Assembly: GCA_047637855.1 (NCBI GenBank)
Contig: JBLJBF010000051.1
Span: 1-21,176, forward strand
DNA from: Pseudoflavonifractor sp047637855
Lineage (GTDB): Bacteria > Bacillota > Clostridia > Oscillospirales > Oscillospiraceae
Reading direction: 5' to 3'
Length of the DNA: 21,176 nucleotides
Of the stretch, positions 14,921 through 21,176 are shown one piece after another. The notes under the pieces were generated by a model. It saw only the letters and a list, made by a program, of their open reading frames with translations, was not told the DNA's origin and searched no databases. The position numbers and the translations under genes are program-made. Numbering within the stretch: the first letter of the stretch is position 1; each line of letters starts with the position of its first letter.

Positions 14921-15040
14921 TCCCCATGCGGCGCAGCCGCATGGGGGCCCCTTTCCTTCACTCAAATCTGGGAAATAGATTCCCCCGATTTCGAGGTTTT
15001 GACTACGTCAAAACCCTCGTGCGCCGCACTTGCGGCGGCA
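14921..15040. repeat. Hairpin-dense intergenic insert
   Basis: The roughly 140 bases between the two fhs tails are packed with palindromes. CCCCATGCGGC-GCA-GCCGCATGGGG (14922-14946) is perfect over 11 pairs. GGGAA-ATAGA-TTCCC lies at 14970-14984. GAGGTTTTGAC-TAC-GTCAAAACCCTC (14993-15018) has one bulged C. CGCCGC-ACTT-GCGGCG lies at 15022-15037. No credible gene is present. It may be a non-autonomous repeat element or a structured RNA region; only this copy is seen in the window. Confidence 0.7.
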
Positions 15041-15139
15041 TGACCACGCCCGGCTTAGAACAGCCCGGTAATCCTGCCGTTTTCGTCCACGTCGATATTC
15101 TCCGCCGCCGGTACTTTTGGCAGGCCGGGCATGGTCATG
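15039..15139. repeat. 16-base inverted repeat flanking the fhs stop region
   Basis: CATGACCACGCCCGGC (15039-15054), just beyond the fhs stop, is the reverse complement of GCCGGGCATGGTCATG (15124-15139), inside fhs, with one mismatch. The non-coding side therefore looks like an inverted copy of coding sequence, enclosing the last 23 codons of fhs. Confidence 0.8.
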
Positions 15140-16719
15140 ATGTCGCCTGTCAGGGCGACGACGAAGCCGGCGCCGGCAGAGACCTTCAGGTTGCGCACCG
15201 TGACGCGGAAGCCCCGGGGCGCGCCCAGGAGAGCCGCGTCGTCGGAGAAGGAGTATTGAGTTTTGGCCATACAGATGGGCAGGCTCCCATACCCCAGCGC
15301 CTCCAGCTGCTGGGCCTGCTTTTTCGCGTTGGGTGTGAGGTCCACGCCGTCGGCATGGTAGATTTTTGTGGCAATAGCGTTGAGCTTTTCCTCAATGGAT
15401 CGCTCGGCTTCATAGGCGAACTGGAACCGATCCTCCATCTCACACAGGCGCAGAACCTCCCGGCCCAGGGCCTCGCCGCCCTTGCCCCCCTTTGCCCAGA
15501 CCTCGCTGAGAGCTACGTTGACCCCCAGCTCCCGGCACCTGTCCTCCACCAGCTTGAGCTCTGCCTCGCTGTCGGTGGGGAAACGGTTGATGGCCACTAC
15601 CGCGCTCAGCCCAAAAATTTTGGTAATGTTTTCCACATGCTGAAGCAGATTGGGCAGCCCCTTCTCCAAAAGCTCCAGGTTCTCGCTGCCCAGGTCTGCC
15701 TTGGCCGCGCCGCCGTGGTGCTTGAGGGCCCGGACGGTGGCTACGATGACCACCGCGCTGGGGGAAAAGCCGCCGTAGCGGCACTTGATGTCCAAAAACT
15801 TTTCGGCCCCCAGGTCGGCGCCAAAGCCCGCTTCGGTGACCACGTAGTCCCCCAGGCGGAGGGCCGCGTCGGTGGCCGAGATGGAGTTGCAGCCGTGGGC
15901 GATGTTGGCAAAGGGCCCGCCGTGGATGAGGGCGGGGGTGTGCTCCAAGGTCTGAACCAGATTGGGCTTAATGGCGTCCTTGAGCAAAGCGGCCATGGCC
16001 CCCTCGGCCTTCAGGTCGTGGGCCGTAATGGGCTTGTCCTCCCGGGTATAGCCCACCACCATGCGGCCCAGACGCTCCTTCAGGTCCATCAAATCGCCCG
16101 AGAGGCAGAGCACCGCCATGACCTCGCTGGCCACCGTAATGTCAAACCCGTCCTCCCGGGGTACGCCGTCCACCTTGCCGCCCAGACCACATACGATATT
16201 GCGCAGCTGCCGGTCGTTCATGTCCACGCAGCGCTTCCACGTAATACGGCGCACGTCGATGCCCAGGGCGTTGCCCTGCTGAATGTGGTTGTCGAGCAAA
16301 GCGGCCAGAAGATTATTGGCCGCGCCGATGGCGTGGAAGTCCCCTGTGAAGTGGAGGTTGATATCCTCCATAGGGATGACCTGGGCGTACCCGCCCCCCG
16401 CAGCGCCGCCCTTGACGCCGAAAACGGGGCCGAGAGACGGCTCCCGCAGAGCCAGAACGGTCTTCTTGCCCAGCAGGCTCAGCGCGTCGGCCAGGCCCAC
16501 GCTGGTGGTGGTCTTCCCCTCCCCCGCCGGGGTGGGATTGATGGCTGTGACCAGAATGAGCTTGCCCCTGCGAGGCTGCTTGCGGATCGTGCTCACATCC
16601 AGCTTGGCCTTTGTGTACCCATAGGGCTCCATGACGTCGGCGCCGAGATTCAACTTAGCGGCAATTTCACCAATGGGAAGAGGTATGGTTTCCTGCGCGA
16701 TTTCAATGTCTGTTTTCAC
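15055..16719 (-). CDS. fhs: Formate-tetrahydrofolate ligase
   Basis: The enzyme activates formate with ATP to 10-formyl-tetrahydrofolate, feeding purine synthesis and, in acetogens, the methyl branch of the Wood-Ljungdahl pathway. It has 554 residues, the usual length. The ATP-binding P-loop reads TPAGEGKTTTSVGLADAL (about residues 63-80). LREPSLGPVFGVKGGAAGGG and the downstream EDINLHFTGDFHAIGAANNL are family signatures. The start is GTG at 16719, preceded by AAAGGGGCG. It is a single-gene unit with its own promoter. Its 3' end is remarkable because the last ~75 bases are duplicated beyond the stop. The coding sequence is intact. Confidence 0.96.
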   Translation of the reverse strand: MKTDIEIAQETIPLPIGEIAAKLNLGADVMEPYGYTKAKLDVSTIRKQPRRGKLILVTAINPTPAGEGKTTTSVGLADALSLLGKKTVLALREPSLGPVFGVKGGAAGGGYAQVIPMEDINLHFTGDFHAIGAANNLLAALLDNHIQQGNALGIDVRRITWKRCVDMNDRQLRNIVCGLGGKVDGVPREDGFDITVASEVMAVLCLSGDLMDLKERLGRMVVGYTREDKPITAHDLKAEGAMAALLKDAIKPNLVQTLEHTPALIHGGPFANIAHGCNSISATDAALRLGDYVVTEAGFGADLGAEKFLDIKCRYGGFSPSAVVIVATVRALKHHGGAAKADLGSENLELLEKGLPNLLQHVENITKIFGLSAVVAINRFPTDSEAELKLVEDRCRELGVNVALSEVWAKGGKGGEALGREVLRLCEMEDRFQFAYEAERSIEEKLNAIATKIYHADGVDLTPNAKKQAQQLEALGYGSLPICMAKTQYSFSDDAALLGAPRGFRVTVRNLKVSAGAGFVVALTGDIMTMPGLPKVPAAENIDVDENGRITGLF

Positions 16720-16745
16720 TGTGTCACGCCCCTTTCATAACATTA

Positions 16746-16774
16746 AGCATAACAACGCTTGTCTCCCCTGTCAA
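16746..16774 (-). promoter_or_regulatory. Promoter of fhs
   Basis: On the minus strand a consensus -35 TTGACA (16769-16774) and -10 TATGCT (16746-16751) are 17 bases apart. Transcription would start near 16739, about 20 bases before the GTG start. Confidence 0.75.
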
Positions 16775-16900
16775 GGTGGGACAAGCGGATATTCCCATTT
16801 CGCGGGTGTGTTTTTTCTTTCACAGGGATAAAATGGATGCTTCCGCCTTGTTGTTCCTTTTCACGAATTCCCTCTTCCCTTTTTTGTTCTTTTGTACAGG

Positions 16901-16929
16901 TTGCCATATTCCATTTTCTATGGTATACT
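16901..16929 (+). promoter_or_regulatory. Promoter of the sugar ABC ATPase gene
   Basis: TTGCCA (16901-16906) and TATACT (16924-16929) are 17 bases apart. Transcription would start near 16936 and leave a leader of about 200 bases. The 16775-16900 stretch before it shows nothing else recognisable. Confidence 0.7.
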
Positions 16930-16934
16930 ATCTG

Positions 16935-17139
16935 TGAGCGGCCGGAGACGGCCCGCTCACATCAGGCGGGCGGCTCTACTCCATTCCAATAGCGCCGCCT
17001 CAGCCATAAAAAAGGAGGAGACCATTCCCGCCGGGGCCGGCGGTGCGGCAGTGTGGAGACCTGCCGTAAAACGTCCGGAGTTTTGCTCTGCGGACGCAAG
17101 ACGGTATTTGCAGTGGCTGTGCCGTCACGGCTCATGTAC
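16935..17139 (+). promoter_or_regulatory. Structured leader of the ABC ATPase gene, family unknown
   Basis: The leader starts with a GC-rich hairpin, GTGAGCGGCC / GGCCCGCTCAC (one bulge), at about 16934-16960. GGCGGC (16969-16974) can pair with GCCGCC (16993-16998). A very strong AAAAAAGGAGGAG follows (17008-17020), but the triplet at start-codon distance is ATT. Further on, CGTCCGGAG-TTTTG-CTCTGCGGACG forms a hairpin (about 17078-17097), and TGCCGT/ACGGTA can close around it. It matches no riboswitch I know. Confidence 0.45.
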
Positions 17140-18261
<1,122 letters not shown>

Positions 18262-18271
18262 TCGAACTAAT

Positions 18272-18310
18272 AAAAGGCCCCCGCTGCACATACGCAGCGG
18301 GGGCCTTTTT
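18272..18310. terminator. Bidirectional terminator between msmK and the minus-strand operon
   Basis: AAAAGGCCCCCGCTGC (18272-18287) pairs perfectly over 16 bases with GCAGCGGGGGCCTTTT (18294-18309), with a six-base loop and TTTTT at the end. The A-run on the other side makes it usable for the convergent operon ending at 18347. Confidence 0.92.
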
Positions 18311-18346
18311 GTTTGTGGAAAGAACGGCGGGCCGGGTCGTCCCGCC

Positions 18347-19477
18347 CTACTTTACGGTGATGAGCTCGTACGCCCGGCTGCCCAGGCCGATCTTCTGCGC
18401 GTGGTCCAGGCAGGTCTCCCACACGCTTTCGGGCGTGGTGTTGATGAAGTGGTCGTGGTGGTCGTGGAACCCGTGGGCATGCATACGGTCGTCCAGGAGC
18501 GAGCCGGGCATGGGCTCCTGCCGGAGGCAGGCGTCCACGCAGGCCTGGTCCAACGCCAGGGGGTCAAAGGAGGCGAACATCCCCACGTCGGGCAAAATGG
18601 GCACGTCACTCTCGGCGTGGCAGTCGCAGTAGGGGGAGATGTCCTGCACCATGCTCACATGGAATTGGGGACGCCCGTCCACCACAGCCTTGGAGTATTC
18701 GGCCATCTTGAGACCCAGCAGGTCGTTTGCGCTGGAGTTTATGTTGTAGATGGCGTCGAAGTTGCAGGCGCCGATACAGCGGCCGCAGCCCACGCAGATA
18801 TCCTGGTCGATGCGGGCGGTGTCGCCCGGGCCGTCGAAGAAGATGGCATCCTGGCCGCAATTCCTGGCGCAGGCGTGGCATTTGACACAGGAGTCCGCAT
18901 CCACCTCTGGCTTGCCCGAGTTATGCTGGGCCATCTTGCCCGCGCGGCTGCCGCAGCCCATGCCGATATTCTTCAGCGCGCCGCCAAAGCCCGTGGCCTC
19001 GTGCCCCTTGAAATGGCTGAGACTGATGAAAATGTCGGCGTCCATGATAGCCCGCCCGATGTGCGCCTTTTCGATATACTCGCCGCCCACCACGGGCACG
19101 TCCACGTCGTCGGTGCCCTTGACGCCGTCGCCGATGATGATGTGACAGCCGGTGCTGAAGGGGGAGTAGCCATTCTCATAGGCCGCCTCCAGGTGCTCCA
19201 GCGCGTTCTTCCGGCGGCCCGCATAGAGGGTGTTGCAGTCGGTGAGAAAGGGCTTGCCGCCCAGGCTCTTCACCACGTCGGCCACCACCTTGGCGTAGTT
19301 GGGCCGCAGGAAGGCCAGGTTGCCCGGCTCTCCGAAGTGGATCTTGATGGCGACAATTTTCCCCTCAAAATTGATCTTCCCGATGCCTGCCGCGCGGATC
19401 AGCTTCTCCAGCTTTTTAAGCACACTGGTGCCGGGCAGGGCGCGGAAATCTGAAAAATATACATGAGACTTTTCCAT
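18347..19477 (-). CDS. DUF362 domain protein with two [4Fe-4S] ferredoxin clusters
   Basis: This 376-residue protein is of the DUF362/4Fe-4S binding type; the biochemical role is not established. The N-terminal part has the DUF362 pattern: VAIKIHFGEPGN, PFLTDCNTLYAGRRKN, IFISLSHFKGHEATGFGGAL then KNIGMG. A double ferredoxin motif follows, CVKCHACARNC (Cys197-Cys207) and CVGCGRCIGAC (Cys228-Cys238), each binding one [4Fe-4S] cluster. A His-rich stretch, HAHGFHDHHDHF, near the C-terminus could bind metal. The ATG at 19477 follows AGGAGGAGCC; an upstream alternative at 19504 lacks one. It is the last gene of the dnaX-ybaB-membrane-protein run, 31 bases after its neighbour. It is probably a cytoplasmic redox protein. 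Confidence 0.85.
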   Translation of the reverse strand: MEKSHVYFSDFRALPGTSVLKKLEKLIRAAGIGKINFEGKIVAIKIHFGEPGNLAFLRPNYAKVVADVVKSLGGKPFLTDCNTLYAGRRKNALEHLEAAYENGYSPFSTGCHIIIGDGVKGTDDVDVPVVGGEYIEKAHIGRAIMDADIFISLSHFKGHEATGFGGALKNIGMGCGSRAGKMAQHNSGKPEVDADSCVKCHACARNCGQDAIFFDGPGDTARIDQDICVGCGRCIGACNFDAIYNINSSANDLLGLKMAEYSKAVVDGRPQFHVSMVQDISPYCDCHAESDVPILPDVGMFASFDPLALDQACVDACLRQEPMPGSLLDDRMHAHGFHDHHDHFINTTPESVWETCLDHAQKIGLGSRAYELITVK

Positions 19478-19508
19478 ATGGCTCCTCCTAAATTGATCTG
19501 TCACTGCG

Positions 19509-20054
19509 TCACGCGGGCGGCTCCGCCCCGTCCTGCTTCTGCTCCCCCCTGTGATGGTTGGGCAGAACGTGGTTCACCGCCACCGCCACAAGAACGCCCA
19601 CAAGGTTCTCCAGGATACGGAAGGGGATGTAGAGATAACCGTTGGCTCCGTCATTGGTCAGCATAATGGCACAGAGCACTACGCAGCCCATGGCGCAGGC
19701 CTCCGGGCGCTTGATGAGCTTGCAGATCCACAGGGTAATTACGGTGCCAAGCCCCAGCAGGACGCCGGTCATCAGCCGGTTTCCGATCAGGTTGCTCAGC
19801 AGGAGACACACCAGCCCTACCGCACCGCCCAAAACTGTCCCAATGACGCGGTAGAGGCCCTGGCTGACGCTCTCCTCCACCGAGCTCTGCATACAGATGA
19901 TGGCGGCGATACAGGCATTGATAGGTGCCACCTGCCGCAGCAGATCCTCCGGCCCCGAGGGCACATAGGACCAAAAGGGCAGGAATACAAGAAAGCAGGC
20001 AAAGACGGCCACCGCCGTCTTCACCGCGCGCATACCTACCTTCGGCAGCTCCAT
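19509..20054 (-). CDS. Aromatic acid exporter-like (FUSC/ArAE family) membrane protein
   Basis: This 181-residue integral membrane protein looks like the membrane half of aromatic-acid exporter/FUSC family proteins. Hydrophobic segments cover about residues 12-30, 42-57, 70-88, 92-110, 120-133 and 143-162. Family-like features are the early KTAVAVFACF, the ASIICMQSSVEESVSQGLYR-type stretch (here AAIICMQSSVEES) followed by VIGTVLGGAVGL, and NLVGVLVAVAVNHVLP. A short charged tail follows, HHRGEQKQDG. It lacks the long cytoplasmic C-terminal domain of full-length members. It starts 14 bases after ybaB stops, so it shares that transcript. Substrate and direction of transport are unknown. Confidence 0.75.
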   Translation of the reverse strand: MELPKVGMRAVKTAVAVFACFLVFLPFWSYVPSGPEDLLRQVAPINACIAAIICMQSSVEESVSQGLYRVIGTVLGGAVGLVCLLLSNLIGNRLMTGVLLGLGTVITLWICKLIKRPEACAMGCVVLCAIMLTNDGANGYLYIPFRILENLVGVLVAVAVNHVLPNHHRGEQKQDGAEPPA

Positions 20055-20068
20055 GCCCGCCCCCCGGC

Positions 20069-20428
20069 TCAGAAGGGCAGATTGAGCCCGCCCGTGAGCT
20101 GCTGCATCCCGGCGGACATTTCGGTCTCGGCGGTACGAATGGCCGCGTTCACGGCGGCCACGATCATGTCCTGGAGCATCTCCACGTCCTCGGGGTCCAC
20201 CGCCTCGGGGGCGATGGCGAGTCTCACCAGCTCCCGCTTGCCGCTCACCGTGGCCGAAATCGCGCCGCCGCCCGCCTGGGCGGTGTACTCCCTGGTCTCC
20301 AGCTCAGCCTGCATCCGCTGCATATCCTGCTGCATCTTCTGGGCCTGCTTGAGCATATTCATGTTGATGCCGCCGCCGCCCATACCGCCCATTCCACCCA
20401 TACCGGGCCGTCCGAAATTCTTCGCCAT
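20069..20428 (-). CDS. ybaB: YbaB/EbfC family nucleoid-associated protein
   Basis: This small DNA-binding dimer, 119 residues, is linked in the family to nucleoid structure and recombination repair. The N-terminus is rich in Gly and Met (MAKNFGRPGMGGMGGMGGGG), followed by a helix NMNMLKQAQKMQQDMQRMQA and the conserved core ISATVSGKRELVRLAI, DPEDVEMLQDMIVAAVNAAI. The ATG at 20428 follows AAAGGAGCGG; upstream in-frame starts would run into dnaX. It starts 13 bases after dnaX, the standard arrangement. The recR gene that usually follows is not in its place here. Confidence 0.93.
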   Translation of the reverse strand: MAKNFGRPGMGGMGGMGGGGINMNMLKQAQKMQQDMQRMQAELETREYTAQAGGGAISATVSGKRELVRLAIAPEAVDPEDVEMLQDMIVAAVNAAIRTAETEMSAGMQQLTGGLNLPF

Positions 20429-20441
20429 GGGAACCGCTCCT

Positions 20442-21176
20442 TTATTCTTTGATAATAATATTGTCAAACTGCCGGCCAATGGCCAGCAGGTCGTCCAGCT
20501 TGTCAATGGACTCCGGCTCGGCCTCAGGAGCCGCTGCGGGAGCTGCCGCGGGCTTGCCGCGGGCCGCCGGCGCCTGACCCACCACCACCGCTACCCGGCG
20601 CGGGCCACCCAAGACGGCTTCCGCAGCCGCGGACAGCGGGCCGAGCACAGCGGGCTTATTCACCATGCTGCGGGCAAGCTCGGACTCCACGTACAGGTTG
20701 AGTACGCCATTCTCCACTTGGCCCTTGGTCTTTTTCAGGAACATATACTCCCCCATGGGCACCTGTCCCTTGAGAGAATCCACCAGTCCGGGCCAGAAAT
20801 CGCCGGGGGCAGCGGGGGCGGGAGCCGCGCTGCGCGGGGCCGCCGCTTCCTTCCTGACGGGCGCCTGCTCCGCCGGAGTCTCCCAGGGCGGAGCATCTGC
20901 TATCGGGGCCCTGGATACAGGAGCGGGCGCCGGGACAGCCGCCTCGCAGACGGCCTCCGGGACAGACACCGAAATTGCCGGGTTCCCGCCTACGATGCCC
21001 TCCAGCCGGGCCAGCCGAGCCGCCAGTCCGGCCGCGCTGGCGTCCAGCGTGCCATCACAGATGCGGATGAGGCATAGCTCGGCGTCGGTCCGCCGGTTGC
21101 TGCTGCGGGGGAGGTCCGCCTGGGTGGCCTGTAGCGCAGTCAATATCTGAGTCAGCCGCTGGGGCGGCAGCAGATT
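20442..21176 (-). CDS. dnaX: DNA polymerase III gamma/tau subunit, C-terminal part (5' end outside the window)
   Basis: This is the last 244 codons of the clamp-loader subunit; the frame is open to the window edge. The part shown starts NLLPPQRLTQILTALQATQA then DLPRSSNRRTDAELCLIRIC, the end of the domain III helices. An Ala/Pro-rich linker follows (about 80-130 residues into the fragment). The tau-like C-terminal domain starts near DFWPGLVDSLKGQVPMGEYM and includes NGVLNLYVESELARSMVNKP. A second Ala/Pro-rich stretch and the conserved-looking tail IDKLDDLLAIGRQFDNIIIK end it. The ATPase domain lies beyond the window. The identification rests on these segments and on ybaB directly downstream. 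Confidence 0.88.
   Translation of the reverse strand, partial: NLLPPQRLTQILTALQATQADLPRSSNRRTDAELCLIRICDGTLDASAAGLAARLARLEGIVGGNPAISVSVPEAVCEAAVPAPAPVSRAPIADAPPWETPAEQAPVRKEAAAPRSAAPAPAAPGDFWPGLVDSLKGQVPMGEYMFLKKTKGQVENGVLNLYVESELARSMVNKPAVLGPLSAAAEAVLGGPRRVAVVVGQAPAARGKPAAAPAAAPEAEPESIDKLDDLLAIGRQFDNIIIKE

Noticed and set aside
14902..16740. Very long open frame (612 codons) on the plus strand opposite fhs
   Set aside because: It is the antisense shadow of a clearly identified, full-length fhs in GC-rich DNA. Its protein has no recognisable motif and a Gly/Ala/Val/Gln-skewed composition.

Overview
The window looks like the chromosome of a moderately GC-rich, obligately anaerobic Firmicute of the Clostridia, most like gut Oscillospiraceae (Flavonifractor/Intestinimonas/Lawsonibacter type). 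This placement is an inference. It rests on the T-box leader on leuA, rubrerythrin plus desulfoferrodoxin instead of catalase/SOD, formate-tetrahydrofolate ligase, an HPr and Gram-positive style promoters, ribosome-binding sites and terminators. No species can be named from sequence alone.

Layout. (1) 1-7560, plus strand: a starch/maltodextrin locus. A lipoprotein binding protein (malE), two permeases (malF, malG), a cytoplasmic cyclomaltodextrinase/neopullulanase-type GH13 enzyme and a secreted GH13 alpha-amylase with two C-terminal CBM20 starch-binding modules end at a strong terminator. The cluster has no ATPase of its own. (2) 7553-9126: a Tn916-type tyrosine integrase with a one-base frameshift near its start, next to the 3' end of a tRNA-Gln(CUG) gene. 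This is probably the scar of an integrated element. (3) 9200-10630: a 39-codon lysine/asparagine-rich gene on the minus strand, then nrdR behind an unusual run of hairpins, then a TTG-started HPr. (4) 10680-12740: consensus promoter, T-box leader and a long-form 2-isopropylmalate synthase (leuA). (5) 12744-14775: an XRE regulator, a desulfoferrodoxin-rubrerythrin operon and a divergent small Thr-rich lipoprotein. (6) 14796-16719: fhs on the minus strand. The DNA beyond its stop codon holds a second, diverged copy of its last ~75 bases and a hairpin-dense insert. (7) 16900-18310: a stand-alone MalK/MsmK-type sugar ABC ATPase with a structured leader. (8) 18347-21176, minus strand: the dnaX 3' end, ybaB, an aromatic-acid-exporter-like membrane protein and a DUF362 ferredoxin protein, apparently one operon.

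How the genes fit together: the secreted amylase cuts starch, MalEFG imports the maltodextrins, the GH13_20-like enzyme hydrolyses them inside the cell, and the distant MsmK-like ATPase probably energises MalFG. Desulfoferrodoxin and rubrerythrin form a superoxide-to-peroxide-to-water detoxification pair. The leuA unit should respond to leucine tRNA charging.

I see no CRISPR array, rRNA, insertion sequence or obvious defence system. The least explained structures are the rearranged fhs tail (14842-15139), the hairpin run before nrdR (9527-9642) and the leader of the ABC ATPase (16930-17140).
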